A stretch of DNA of 64,000 nt from the NCBI RefSeq assembly GCF_014201355.1, contig NZ_JACHEG010000002.1, positions 1,302,001 to 1,366,000 of the forward strand, given 5' to 3'. Positions 55,302-64,000 of the stretch are shown piece after piece. Numbering within the stretch: position 1 is the stretch's first letter; each line of letters starts with the position of its first letter. This stretch comes from Aliirhizobium wenxiniae. Lineage in GTDB: Bacteria > Pseudomonadota > Alphaproteobacteria > Rhizobiales > Rhizobiaceae. Made by a program: the position numbers and the translations under genes. The notes below the pieces were generated by a model that worked only from the letters and a program-made list of their open reading frames with translations, made no database searches and was not told the DNA's origin.

Positions 55302-56273
55302 TTAGCGCTCCTTGGTATAGGGCACGCCGCCAGCCTTGGGCGGGCGGGCGACGCCGATAACCCCGGCAAGCAGGACGCAGGTGAGGATATAGGGCAGCGC
55401 CTGGAAAATCTGCACCGGAACCTCGCCGATCATCGGCAGCGACTTGCCCTGCATGAAATTGGCGAAAGCATCGAGGAAACCGAACAGAAGGCAGGCAAAC
55501 ATGACCGGCACCGGCTTCCACTTGGCGAAGATCAGCGCCGCGAGCGCGATATAACCCTTGCCGGCCGACATGTTGTTGATGAAGGCGGCGGACTGGGCGA
55601 TCGACAGATAGGTGCCGGCGAAGCCTGCGAGAAAACCGGTGACGATCAGTGCCCGGTAACGCAGCCAGACGACCGATATGCCAGCCGTATCGACAGCGCC
55701 CGGATTTTCACCCACGGCGCGAAGGCGCAAGCCGAAACGGGTGCGATAGAGCACCCACCAGGAGAGCGGGACCATCAGGAAGGCGATATAGGTGAGGATG
55801 TTGTTGCCGGAAATGACATTGGCATAAAGCGGACCGATGATCGGCACGTCGCGCATCATCTCGACACCCGGCAGAACGATGCCGGAGAAACGCCCTTCCG
55901 GCGGCACCTGGCCGGTGCGGCCGCCCTGGTTGAACCATGCGGTGCCGAGCACGATCGTCAGGCCCGCAGCGATGAAGTTCAGCGCCACGCCGGAGACGAT
56001 CTGGTTGCCGCGATTTGTGATCGAGGCAAAGCCGTGCAGCAGCGAGAAGATGATCGCGACCAGGATGCCGGCGCCGAGGCCCGCCCAGGCATTGCCCGTC
56101 CAATAGGCGACGCAGGCGGCGGCGAAGGCGGATGCCAGCATCTTGCCTTCAAGGCCGATATCAAAAATGCCGGCACGCTCGGAGAAAAGACCTGCAAGCG
56201 CGGTGAAGAGCAGCGGGATGGACAGGCGGATCGCCGACCCCAGAATGCTGACGAAAGTATCGAAATATTCCAT
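55302..56273 (-). CDS. Nucleoside ABC transporter permease (YufQ/NupQ-like)
   Basis: A 323-residue BPD_transp_2 permease with about 8-10 membrane segments. Family blocks: ERAGIFDIGLEGKMLASAFAAA and the loop FGLRLRAVGENPGAVDTAGI. It is two bases from the upstream permease gene and four from cdd. With its partner it forms the membrane channel of the BMP-type nucleoside importer. Confidence 0.93.
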   Translation of the reverse strand: MEYFDTFVSILGSAIRLSIPLLFTALAGLFSERAGIFDIGLEGKMLASAFAAACVAYWTGNAWAGLGAGILVAIIFSLLHGFASITNRGNQIVSGVALNFIAAGLTIVLGTAWFNQGGRTGQVPPEGRFSGIVLPGVEMMRDVPIIGPLYANVISGNNILTYIAFLMVPLSWWVLYRTRFGLRLRAVGENPGAVDTAGISVVWLRYRALIVTGFLAGFAGTYLSIAQSAAFINNMSAGKGYIALAALIFAKWKPVPVMFACLLFGFLDAFANFMQGKSLPMIGEVPVQIFQALPYILTCVLLAGVIGVARPPKAGGVPYTKER

Positions 56274-56275
56274 GA

Positions 56276-57379
56276 CTACTTCCCCCTCGCCGTCTGGTAG
56301 AGCCGCACCATGGCCGGACGCAGCATGTATTCCAATGCGCCGGCAAAAAAGATGACGAGACCCTGGATGACCACGATCATGTCGCGGGTGATATTCGGCA
56401 TTTCGAAGGAGAGATCGGCGCCGCCCTGATAGAGGATGCCGAACAGGATTGCCGCGAGAATGATGCCGACAGGGTGGCTGCGTCCCATCAGTGAAACAGC
56501 GATGCCGACAAAACCAGCGCCTGCGACGAACTCCACCTGCAGGCGGGCCGAGGCACCCATGACCGCATTGAGCGACATCATGCCGGCCAAGCCGCCGGAA
56601 ATCAGCATGGCGATGATGACGGTGCGGACATAAGGGATGCCGGCATAAACTGCAGCTGTCGGACTGATGCCGAGCGTGCGCATTTCATAACCGAGCTTGG
56701 TGCGCCAGATCAGCAGCCAGACGAGATAACACATCACCAGCGCGATGATGAAGGATACGTTGAAAGGGGCCGGACCTAGTTTCAGGCCGAACAGAGCCAT
56801 CAACCAGTCAAGCTTGGGCAGCTGTCCGCCGGGCAGGAAGGTGCGGGTTTCAGGCGCCATCTTGCCCGGCACGATGAAGACGTTGACCAGGAGATAGACC
56901 ATCAGCGCCGCGCCGATGAAGTTGAACATGATGGTGGTGATGACGATGTGGCTGCCGCGCTTGGCCTGCAGCCAGGCGGGAATGAAAGCCCAGGCAGCAC
57001 CGAAAAGGGCCGCGCCGGCAATGGCGAAGGGCATGGTCACGTACCACGGCACGTAATGATCGAGCGAGAGCGCAACCAGAGCCGCCCCGAGACCGCCGAC
57101 ATAGGCCTGGCCTTCGGAACCGATGTTGAACAGGCCGGCATGAAAGGCGACCGCAACCGACAAGCCGGTGAAGATGAAGCTCGTGGCATAAAACAGGGTG
57201 AAGCCGATCGCATCACCGCGGCCGAGCGCGCCCTGAATGAGAAAATTCAGCGCCTCGAACGGGTTTTCGCCGATCGCCCAGACGACGAGGCCGGAGAAAA
57301 AGAAGGCCAGGATGAGGTTCAACAGCGGAATGACGCCGTAATTGATCCAGGCGGGCAATGGGACGGAAGCCGTGCTCAT
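56276..57379 (-). CDS. Nucleoside ABC transporter permease (YufP/NupP-like)
   Basis: A 367-residue permease of the same family. Blocks: HAGLFNIGSEGQAYVGGLGAAL and the ATPase-facing loop TKLGYEMRTLGISPTAAVYAGI. It is longer than its partner because of an extra N-terminal segment region. It lies about 80 bases after the ATPase gene. Confidence 0.93.
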   Translation of the reverse strand: MSTASVPLPAWINYGVIPLLNLILAFFFSGLVVWAIGENPFEALNFLIQGALGRGDAIGFTLFYATSFIFTGLSVAVAFHAGLFNIGSEGQAYVGGLGAALVALSLDHYVPWYVTMPFAIAGAALFGAAWAFIPAWLQAKRGSHIVITTIMFNFIGAALMVYLLVNVFIVPGKMAPETRTFLPGGQLPKLDWLMALFGLKLGPAPFNVSFIIALVMCYLVWLLIWRTKLGYEMRTLGISPTAAVYAGIPYVRTVIIAMLISGGLAGMMSLNAVMGASARLQVEFVAGAGFVGIAVSLMGRSHPVGIILAAILFGILYQGGADLSFEMPNITRDMIVVIQGLVIFFAGALEYMLRPAMVRLYQTARGK

Positions 57380-57458
57380 GCGCCCCTCCCCGTTTGCCCG
57401 GTTCCGATCCGTGCCTCGTTCATCCCATACTCCGAAATTCTATTAAAAACAGAAACCG

Positions 57459-58985
57459 TCACGCTGCGATCCCCGCCATCATCAGGCCAAGTGTCTGCTC
57501 GTCCGCATCCGCCGATTTTTCGCCGACGACCTTGCCGGCAAACATGACGAGGATGCGATCCGACAGCGAACGGATCTCGTCGAGTTCAACGGAAACCAGA
57601 AGCACCGCCTTGCCTGCATCGCGCATCTCGATGATGCGCCGGTGGATGAATTCGATCGCGCCGATATCAACGCCGCGGGTCGGCTGGCCGATCAGAAGCA
57701 TTTTCGGATCGCGCTCGATCTCGCGGGCAACGACGATCTTCTGCTGGTTGCCGCCGGAAAAATTGGCGGTTTTCAGCCTCGGGTTCGGCGGGCGGATATC
57801 GTATTTTTCGATCTGCTCCTCGGCGCTCTTTCGAACTGCGTCGAGATCCAGCATCGCGCCACGGCCGTAACGCGGATCGTGATGGTAACCGAGGATGGAA
57901 TTTTCATATTCCTCGAATTTCAGCACCAGCCCCATATGGTGGCGGTCTTCGGGAATATGCGCCAGGGCGAGCTGGCGCAAAAGGGCGGGGTCGGCGGATT
58001 CGACCGGCTTGCCATCGATCAGGATTTCTCCCGAGACCGGCTTGCGGATGCCGGCAAGCGCCTCGAGCAGTTCCGACTGGCCGTTGCCGGCGACACCGGC
58101 GATGCCGACGATTTCTCCGGCGCGGACATCGAAGGAGACGTCATCGACCATGGTGACGCCGCGTCCGTCCTTCACCGTCAGGTTCTTCACCGACAGAAGC
58201 ACCGGGCCAGGATTGGCGTCTCCCTTTTCGACACGCAGCAGCACGCGGCGGCCGACCATCAGTTCGGCGAGTTCTGCGACCGTCGTCTCGGCAGTCTTGC
58301 GCGTCGCCACCATCTCGCCGCGGCGCATGACCGAGACCGTGTCGGTGATCGCCATGATCTCGCGCAGCTTGTGGGTGATGAGGATGATCGTCTTGCCCTG
58401 ATCACGCAGGACCTGGAGGATGCGGAAGAGATGATCGGCTTCGGCCGGGGTTAGAACACCCGTCGGCTCATCGAGAATGAGGATTTCGGCGCCACGATAA
58501 AGCGCCTTCAGGATTTCCACGCGCTGCTGATTGCCGACCGGCAATTCCTCGATCACCGCATCCGGATCGACTTCGAGGCCGTAATCCTTTTCCAGCCGCT
58601 TCAGTTCCTTGCGCGCGCCTGCAACGCCCTTGGCAAGCAACTGCCCGCCTTCGGCGCCGAGCATGACGTTTTCCAGCACGGTGAAATTCTCGACCAGCAT
58701 GAAATGCTGGTGAACCATGCCGATGCCTGCCGCAATTGCGGCCTGGCTGTCACGGATCGTGACCGGCTTTCCCTGGATGCGGATCTCGCCCTCGTCAGCA
58801 TGGTAGAAACCATAGAGGATCGACATCAGCGTCGACTTTCCGGCGCCGTTTTCGCCGATGATGCCGTGGATGGATCCCTTGCCGACGGAAAGGTTGATGT
58901 TCTTGTTGGCATGGACTGCGCCGAATTTCTTGTCGATGCCGACAAGCTCGATCGCGGGCTCATTCGCTGAAGACTGAAGGCTCAA
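57459..58985 (-). CDS. Nucleoside ABC transporter ATPase (duplicated, YufO/NupO-like)
   Basis: A roughly 508-residue tandem ATPase. The first half has Walker A GENGAGKSTLMSIL, signature LPVGNQQRVEILKAL and Walker B ILILDEPTGVLTP. The second half has a degenerate P loop (GVAGNGQSELLEAL) but a good signature (NFSGGNQQKIVVARE). This asymmetry is usual for sugar and nucleoside importers. I chose TTG 58985, which has AAGG eight bases upstream; the in-frame TTG at 59012 lies in the T tail of the preceding terminator. Confidence 0.9.
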   Translation of the reverse strand: MSLQSSANEPAIELVGIDKKFGAVHANKNINLSVGKGSIHGIIGENGAGKSTLMSILYGFYHADEGEIRIQGKPVTIRDSQAAIAAGIGMVHQHFMLVENFTVLENVMLGAEGGQLLAKGVAGARKELKRLEKDYGLEVDPDAVIEELPVGNQQRVEILKALYRGAEILILDEPTGVLTPAEADHLFRILQVLRDQGKTIILITHKLREIMAITDTVSVMRRGEMVATRKTAETTVAELAELMVGRRVLLRVEKGDANPGPVLLSVKNLTVKDGRGVTMVDDVSFDVRAGEIVGIAGVAGNGQSELLEALAGIRKPVSGEILIDGKPVESADPALLRQLALAHIPEDRHHMGLVLKFEEYENSILGYHHDPRYGRGAMLDLDAVRKSAEEQIEKYDIRPPNPRLKTANFSGGNQQKIVVAREIERDPKMLLIGQPTRGVDIGAIEFIHRRIIEMRDAGKAVLLVSVELDEIRSLSDRILVMFAGKVVGEKSADADEQTLGLMMAGIAA

Positions 58986-59010
58986 TGGTCCGACCTTGCT
59001 CTTAATATAC

Positions 59011-59046
59011 AAAAAGGGCGCATGGCGGGGTTTCCACCATGCGCCC
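59011..59046 (-). terminator. Terminator between the binding-protein gene and the ATPase gene
   Basis: Perfect 10-bp stem GGGCGCATGG/CCATGCGCCC with an 11-base loop and a T6 tail on the minus strand, 15 bases after the binding-protein stop. A leaky terminator here would keep the binding protein in excess over the membrane parts. Confidence 0.8.
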
Positions 59047-59060
59047 CTTCGATCCTTGAC

Positions 59061-60053
59061 TTACATCGGGCAGGAATTGTCCGTCATGTAGTCATGCACC
59101 TTGACGGTGCCAGCAATGATATCGGCCTTTGCCTTATCGACGGCAGCCTGCATTTCCGGTGTGATGAGAGCCTTGTTGTTGTCGTCGATCGCGGCAACGA
59201 CGCCTTCGTCCTTGATGCCGTTGGACTGGACGCCGGCGGTGAACTTGTCGGCGGCAGCATCCTTATAGGCATTGTAGACGGCCAGATCGACGCGCTTGAC
59301 CATAGAGGTCAGAACCGAACCCGGATGAACGTGGTTCTGGTTCGAATCCACACCGATCGAGAGCTTCTTGTTGTCGGCAGCGGTCTGCAGCACGCCGAGA
59401 CCCGATGCACCGGCTGCCGCGTAAATGACATCGGCGCCCTGGTCGATCTGGTTCTTGGTGAGTTCACCGGCACGAACCGGGTCGTTCCAGGCTGCACCGG
59501 TGGTGCCGACCATGTTCTGGAAGACCTGCATATCGGCCTTCACGGACTTGGCACCCTGAACGTAACCACAGCCGAACTTGCGGATCAGCGGAATATCCAT
59601 GCCGCCGACGAAACCGACCTTGCCGGTCTTGGATGCCATGCCGGCGAGAAGACCGACGAGATAGGAGCCTTCAGCTTCGTTATAGACAACGGAACGAACG
59701 TTCGGCAGATCAACGACGGAATCGACGATGACGAATTTGGTATCCGGGAATTCAGCAGCAACCTTTTCCATGGCCGATGTCCAGGCGAAGGACACGGCGA
59801 CGACCGGGTTATATCCACGGCTGGCGAAATTGCGGATCGCCTGCTCGCCCTGGGTATCGCTGGTCGGTTCGAAATCGCGATAATCGGTGCCGGTTTCCTT
59901 CTTGTACATTTCGGCGCCTGCAGCGGCCGCCTCATTGAAGGATTTGTCGAATTTGCCACCGGTGCCATAGACCAGCGCCGGCTTGATCTCGGCGGCCAGC
60001 GCTGTCGTCGACATCGCAGCCACTGCGAGAAGGCTCAAAAGGGTTTTCTTCAT
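59061..60053 (-). CDS. BMP-family nucleoside-binding lipoprotein-like protein (PnrA type)
   Basis: A 330-residue periplasmic binding protein with a Sec signal (KTLLSLLAVAAMSTTALAAE; no lipobox Cys is seen). Family blocks: ALVYGTGGKFDKSFNEAA, GFVGGMDIPLIRKFGCGYVQGA and DVIYAAAGASGLGVLQ. BMP/PnrA proteins bind purine nucleosides. It is the promoter-proximal gene of the importer operon. The ATG is preceded by a long leader with no obvious riboswitch. Confidence 0.93.
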   Translation of the reverse strand: MKKTLLSLLAVAAMSTTALAAEIKPALVYGTGGKFDKSFNEAAAAGAEMYKKETGTDYRDFEPTSDTQGEQAIRNFASRGYNPVVAVSFAWTSAMEKVAAEFPDTKFVIVDSVVDLPNVRSVVYNEAEGSYLVGLLAGMASKTGKVGFVGGMDIPLIRKFGCGYVQGAKSVKADMQVFQNMVGTTGAAWNDPVRAGELTKNQIDQGADVIYAAAGASGLGVLQTAADNKKLSIGVDSNQNHVHPGSVLTSMVKRVDLAVYNAYKDAAADKFTAGVQSNGIKDEGVVAAIDDNNKALITPEMQAAVDKAKADIIAGTVKVHDYMTDNSCPM

Positions 60054-60285
60054 GGTGCAGCCTTGCTTTTTTTAATGTTAGGTCCTCCCGCGGGTCCGGC
60101 CAGCGAACGCCTTGCGGTTACCGCCCCCTCTTAGAAGGCTTGGCTATACCTACTCTTGCATGTGCGCCAGAAAAATTCACCAGATTTTTTTCATCCGGTA
60201 AAAACGCCTATCCCTTTGGCAGTCTGCATGAATTTGCCGCGGACCTGCACAAATCCGCGGCGCTCGAAATCACATTATCGCAGCT

Positions 60286-60945
60286 TCAAGCCGCCTGGCC
60301 GACCGGGCAGGACACACCCGTGCCCTTGAGACCGCAGTAACCGGCCGGGTTCTTGGCGAGATACTGCTGATGATAGTCTTCGGCATAATAGAATGTGGGC
60401 ACCGGAGCGAGTTCCGTGGTGATCGGCGTATCGCGTCCAGCCTTGTTGAGGGCATCCTGGAAAACATCCAGCGCCTCGCGCGCCTGTTCGGTCTGGTTTT
60501 CGCTCGTCGTGTAGATCGCGGAACGATAGGTCGTCCCGATGTCGTTGCCCTGCCGCATGCCCTGGGTCGGATCGTGCTCCTCGAAGAACAGCTTCAGCAG
60601 CTGGCGGTAGGAGACGATTTTCGGATCGAAAACGATCTTGACGATCTCCGCATGACCGGTGAGACCGGTTGTCGTTTCATGATAGGTCGGGTTCGGCGTG
60701 ATACCACCGGCATAACCGACCGCGGTCACGTAAACGCCCGGCACCTTCCAGAACAGGCGCTCGGCACCCCAGAAGCAGCCCATGCCGAAATAGGCGACTT
60801 CCAGACCTTGCGGATAAGGGCCCTTGATAGTGTGGCCGTTGACGAAATGGATCTCGGATGTCGGGATCGCTTCCGGCCTTCCGGGCAGAGCCGTCTGCTC
60901 CGATGGCATTACCGTCTTCTTGCTGAATATCTCGTTCAGGAACAT
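60286..60945 (-). CDS. msrA: Peptide methionine sulfoxide reductase A
   Basis: A 219-residue MsrA. Catalytic motif [15 protein letters not shown], then [24 protein letters not shown], the [19 protein letters not shown] block, and resolving Cys residues near the C terminus ([13 protein letters not shown]). It repairs S-methionine sulfoxide. ATG 60945 has GGAGG five bases upstream. Confidence 0.96.
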   Translation of the reverse strand: MFLNEIFSKKTVMPSEQTALPGRPEAIPTSEIHFVNGHTIKGPYPQGLEVAYFGMGCFWGAERLFWKVPGVYVTAVGYAGGITPNPTYHETTTGLTGHAEIVKIVFDPKIVSYRQLLKLFFEEHDPTQGMRQGNDIGTTYRSAIYTTSENQTEQAREALDVFQDALNKAGRDTPITTELAPVPTFYYAEDYHQQYLAKNPAGYCGLKGTGVSCPVGQAA

Positions 60946-61020
60946 TTCTGCCTCCATCTTTGGCGACATTGGTTGTCTGCTTTTCCTGGACTGCATCACT
61001 CCCCGGCACCGCCTGCCGGT

Positions 61021-61347
61021 TCAGGCCGCGAAACGTCCTGCGAAAGACGTTCTCTTGTAGCCCACCATCCAGAAAAGCAGCGCAAGGACCAGGAATATGA
61101 CACCGGCAGGCTGCGCCAGAACCGGCGCCACATAGGGTCGCCATATATCTGCGCTCATATAGTCATCGGCCGACAGTTCTGCCAGTGTCAGACTTTCCGG
61201 ATCGAGATTGAGCCACGCATTGCCGAGGCTGGTCAGAACCACATCGGACGACGAAACGGACTGGATCGCATCGATCGTGCCGACCAGGACGGCAGCAGCG
61301 AGCGCTGCAAAACTCAAAAAATGGAAAAACGCCCGAACGAGCCTCAT
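61021..61347 (-). CDS. Small inner-membrane hypothetical protein
   Basis: A 108-residue protein with two membrane segments (FFHFLSFAALAAAVLVGTI near residues 7-25 and PAGVIFLVLALLFWMVGY near 80-97) and a polar loop between them. It resembles a small protein seen in Rhizobiaceae whose function I do not know. It lies 75 bases upstream of msrA on the same strand. Confidence 0.75.
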   Translation of the reverse strand: MRLVRAFFHFLSFAALAAAVLVGTIDAIQSVSSSDVVLTSLGNAWLNLDPESLTLAELSADDYMSADIWRPYVAPVLAQPAGVIFLVLALLFWMVGYKRTSFAGRFAA

Positions 61348-61480
61348 CGCGCAGATCTCTTTCCCTCAAACAACGGCACCCTGCATCAAACGATAGCGTC
61401 ATCGCCTGCACATGGCAACGACGGCCAAATTATCCTACACTGCGTCCGTGCGTTAAGTACTTGTCATTTCGGGAGGAAAA

Positions 61481-61555
61481 TGGTGCTGCTAGAGAGATTT
61501 GAACTCTCGGCCTCTCCCTTACCAAGGGAGTGCTCTACCCCTGAGCTATAGCAGC
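61481..61555 (-). tRNA. tRNA-Thr (anticodon GGT)
   Basis: On the minus strand: acceptor GCTGCTA/TAGCAGC, D arm GCTCAGGGGTAGAGC, anticodon loop TTGGTAA on stem CTCCC/GGGAG giving GGT, T arm GAGAGTTCAAATCTCTC, and encoded CCA. There are no island signs beside it. Confidence 0.95.
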
Positions 61556-61786
61556 ATCTGAGCGGCGCGGCTTAGCCCGCGTCGTTGGTGAGCGGCCTAT
61601 TGCCATAGGTTCATGGTGAGTGCAAGCGGCAAATCAACTATTTTGTTGAGAACCATGACAGCATTGCCACCTGACCGGGGCGGAAGCCCCGGCTGTGCCG
61701 CGAAAGACGAACGGATCACAGCATTATCGATTTTCCGATGAAATTGATGGATGGCGGGGTGACACGGCCACCCCGCCGCCTGCTCA

Positions 61787-63139
61787 TTAGGTTTTCGTCG
61801 TACCATCGACTGTGTCGAGCGTACGGCTGAGAAGCAACGCGAGGATCGTACAGATCGCACCGGAGATCAGATAACCGCCGATAAAGATGATGCCGAAATT
61901 GCTGGCGAGCCCGAGAGCAACCAGCGGCGCGAACCCCGCACCGAGCAGCCATGCGAGGTCCGACGTGAGCGCCGAGCCGGTATATCTGTAACCGGCGCTG
62001 AAGCGCGAGGAAACAGAACCGGAGGCCTGACCGAAGGACAGGCCGAGGATGGCGAAGCCGAGAATGATGAAGGCCGCCTGCCCGGTCACACCTGCATCGA
62101 GCAGGAAGGGCGCCGTGAAGCTGAAGATCGCGATTATGAAGGCACCGATCAGCAGTTGCCGCCGACGACCGATGCGATCGGCCAGAAAGCCCGAAAGCAT
62201 GATGGTGGCGAAACCACACAGAGCGCCCAGCACCTGAACGAACAAGAAGGTGCCTGCGGACTGGCCGCCATACAATGTCACCCAGCTCAGCGGGAAGATC
62301 GTCACCAGATGGAACATTGCGAAGCTGGCAAGCGGCGCAAAGGCGCCGATCACGACATCGAAACCGTGAAGCTTCAAAACCTCGGTTATCGGCTTGGCTT
62401 CCAGTTCGTGATTGTCCATGGCCGCGCCGAACTCATGCGAGGCAACGATGCGCAACCTCGCGAACAGGGCCACGACATTGATCGCAAAGGCTACAAAGAA
62501 GGGGAAGCGCCAGCCCCAGTCGAGAAAGTCTGCATCCGAAAGATTGACGACGAAATAGCCGAAAAGGATGCTGGCCAGCGCAAAGCCGACCGGCGCTCCG
62601 AGCTGCGGGATCATTGCGTAAAAGCCACGGCGGTTTTGCGGGGCGCTCATCGCAAGCAGAGAAGCCAGCCCGTCCCACGCTCCTCCAAGCGCAAAACCCT
62701 GACCGAGCCGGAAAAGCGCCAGAAGCGCCACGGACCACATGCCGATCGTCTCGTATCCCGGCAGGAAAGCGATCGATGCGGTGGAGCCACCCAGAATGAG
62801 CAGTGCAGTCGTCAGCTTGGTGCCGCGGCCGAAAGTCCGGTCGATCCACATGAACACAAACGAACCGACTGGCCTTGCCAGGAAGGCGAGCGAGAAGATG
62901 GCGAAAGAATAAAGCGTCGCAGTGACGGGGTCCGGAGCGAAGGGGAAGACCAGGCGGGGGAAGACCAGCACGCAACCCAGACCAAAAACGAAGAAGTCGA
63001 AGAATTCAGACGTGCGACCTATCACGACCCCGATGGCGATATTACCCGCCGAAATCGGCTTGTCGTCGTGAATATGCCTCGCATCGCGCTCCAGTGCTGA
63101 TGACGACGGACCAGTCGCCAGAATTGTTGCCTCTGCCAT
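61787..63139 (-). CDS. MFS transporter, metabolite:H+ symporter (MHS) type
   Basis: A 450-residue 12-segment carrier. Marks of the MHS group are AIGVVIGRTSEFFDFFVFG at the first segment and the loop ARPVGSFVFMWIDRTFGRG between segments 2 and 3, with a GFALGGAWDG block later. Related carriers move organic acids, shikimate or betaines with protons. Substrate unknown. It is divergent from cyoA. Confidence 0.88.
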   Translation of the reverse strand: MAEATILATGPSSSALERDARHIHDDKPISAGNIAIGVVIGRTSEFFDFFVFGLGCVLVFPRLVFPFAPDPVTATLYSFAIFSLAFLARPVGSFVFMWIDRTFGRGTKLTTALLILGGSTASIAFLPGYETIGMWSVALLALFRLGQGFALGGAWDGLASLLAMSAPQNRRGFYAMIPQLGAPVGFALASILFGYFVVNLSDADFLDWGWRFPFFVAFAINVVALFARLRIVASHEFGAAMDNHELEAKPITEVLKLHGFDVVIGAFAPLASFAMFHLVTIFPLSWVTLYGGQSAGTFLFVQVLGALCGFATIMLSGFLADRIGRRRQLLIGAFIIAIFSFTAPFLLDAGVTGQAAFIILGFAILGLSFGQASGSVSSRFSAGYRYTGSALTSDLAWLLGAGFAPLVALGLASNFGIIFIGGYLISGAICTILALLLSRTLDTVDGTTKT

Positions 63140-63456
63140 GACTAACGTTCCTCCTTCGCGTCATTGCAACAATGAGTATGTTGGCCGGACTTGCTGTCAA
63201 TCAAGATTTCAACTGTGAATTTGTGAAAATTCGAAAATTAGCAAATTTTGCCACAATCGTCAGGTTTCGCGCGATAAGGTATGTCTTCTGTCAACTTTAT
63301 AGACTAGATTGCGCGCCGCAGGGCCGCCCTCCATCGAAATGGAGCAGGTGGTGATTTGCAGTGCGAAAAATTGTAGCACTGCGACGAAACACCTCATGGA
63401 GATCGGGGCTACGCTCCGATAGGCGAACTAGATAAAAAGCAAATTTGAGCAGATCA
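63140..63456. promoter_or_regulatory. Divergent leader region between the MHS carrier and cyoA
   Basis: An AT-rich 317-base gap without a gene that I can see. It contains two perfect hairpins: CTCCAT-CGAA-ATGGAG (63329-63344) and GCAGTGC/GCACTGC around 11 bases (63358-63364/63376-63382). They lie where a cyoA leader transcript would run. Confidence 0.45.
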
Positions 63457-64000
63457 ATGTCCCCAATCGTAAGGCGTCTTTGCCAGCTTTCCATCCTTCT
63501 CATCCTCCCATTCATGGCGGGCTGTGACCTTGTGGTCATGTCTCCGTCGGGCGATATCGCGCAGCAGCAGGCAGACCTCATCGTCGTGTCGACGGTGCTG
63601 ATGCTTCTGATCATCGTGCCGGTGTTATTTTTGACCTTGTACTTCGCGTGGCACTATCGCCATTCGAACACGAAGGCCAAATATGACCCCGAATGGCATC
63701 ACTCGACCCGCCTTGAAGTGGTGATCTGGTCCGCACCGCTGGCGATCATCATCGCGTTGGGCGCAATCACCTGGATCAGCACCCACAAGCTCGACCCGTT
63801 CCGTCCGCTCGATCGCATCGATGCGGAACGTACCATTCCGGAAGGCACCAAGCCTCTCGAAGTGGAAGTCGTGGCGCTGGACTGGAAGTGGCTGTTCTTC
63901 TATCCGGAATATGGCGTCGCTACCGTCAACGAGATGGCAGCACCGGTCGATCGGCCTATCACCTTCAAGATCACCTCTTCGTCGGTGATGAACTCCTTCT
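63457..64000 (+). CDS. cyoA: Cytochrome bo3 ubiquinol oxidase subunit II (5' part)
   Basis: The first 181 residues are present; the gene runs off the window. A lipoprotein signal (SILLILPFMAGC) is followed by two membrane segments (VVSTVLMLLIIVPVLFLTLYF and VVIWSAPLAIIIALGAITW) and the start of the cupredoxin-like domain (EVEVVALDWKWLFFYPEYGVATVNEM). The FFYPE stretch is typical of CyoA, which has lost the CuA ligands of cytochrome c oxidases. It would be the first gene of a cyoABCD operon for respiration on ubiquinol. Confidence 0.95.
   Translation, partial: MSPIVRRLCQLSILLILPFMAGCDLVVMSPSGDIAQQQADLIVVSTVLMLLIIVPVLFLTLYFAWHYRHSNTKAKYDPEWHHSTRLEVVIWSAPLAIIIALGAITWISTHKLDPFRPLDRIDAERTIPEGTKPLEVEVVALDWKWLFFYPEYGVATVNEMAAPVDRPITFKITSSSVMNSF

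Overview
This window is a high-GC chromosomal segment of an alphaproteobacterium, most likely a member of the Rhizobiaceae (Rhizobium/Agrobacterium group). Signs of this are an MbfA-type ferritin/VIT1 iron exporter with an Irr-like palindrome, a rhizobial mosaic intergenic repeat, a Tad/Cpa pilus locus of rhizobial type, HisKA_2-type kinases, a soluble PAS chemoreceptor ending in GWEDF, and proteins that resemble rhizobial homologues throughout. Species cannot be given from sequence reading alone.

Layout. 1-7.7 kb: a membrane sensor kinase (5' end at the window edge), mbfA, two tandem Tat-exported TRAP solute-binding proteins without permease genes, a candidate small RNA, rpsU, small proteins and an MFS carrier. 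7.8-19.6 kb: metabolic and transport genes in regulator/target pairs (TetR-MFS, XRE/cupin-GNAT, LysR-AEC carrier), a HAD phosphatase, an alpha/beta hydrolase, lepA and a DAO-type oxidoreductase. 19.7-26.8 kb: a soluble hybrid kinase with two receivers, a soluble PAS-PAS chemoreceptor, and a fusion of a beta-hydroxyacid dehydrogenase with a SelW-like redox domain.

26.9-32.5 kb is a small integrative element in tRNA-Leu(CAG), bounded by a 29-bp direct repeat. It carries a tyrosine integrase, a 39-residue membrane microprotein translationally joined to a zinc-ribbon protein, three iteron-like repeats before a ParB-domain protein, an Xre-HTH/GrlR-like fusion behind a perfect inverted repeat, and a serine resolvase behind what looks like a complete three-subsite res. 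Integrase, ParB, iterons and resolvase/res together suggest an excisable element with its own plasmid-like maintenance module. This is the most unusual part of the window.

32.6-35.8 kb: a cell-wall NlpC/P60 hydrolase, a MarR regulator and an M17 aminopeptidase. 35.9-48.2 kb: the Tad/Flp pilus locus, with flp-cpaABCDEF-tadBC on the minus strand, an outward-facing set (CpaC-N-like protein, two TadE/G-like pseudopilins) on the plus strand, and a TadD-like lipoprotein at the far end. 48.3-60.1 kb: a nucleoside uptake and salvage cluster: deoB-add-upp on the plus strand; deoA, deoC, punA, cdd and a BMP-type nucleoside ABC importer on the minus strand. Imported nucleosides would be deaminated or phosphorolysed and the pentose fed through DeoB/DeoC into central metabolism. 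60.2-64 kb: msrA, a small membrane protein, tRNA-Thr(GGT), an MHS-type MFS carrier and the 5' part of cyoA (cytochrome bo3 oxidase subunit II).

All functional calls rest on reading motifs by eye; no database search was run.
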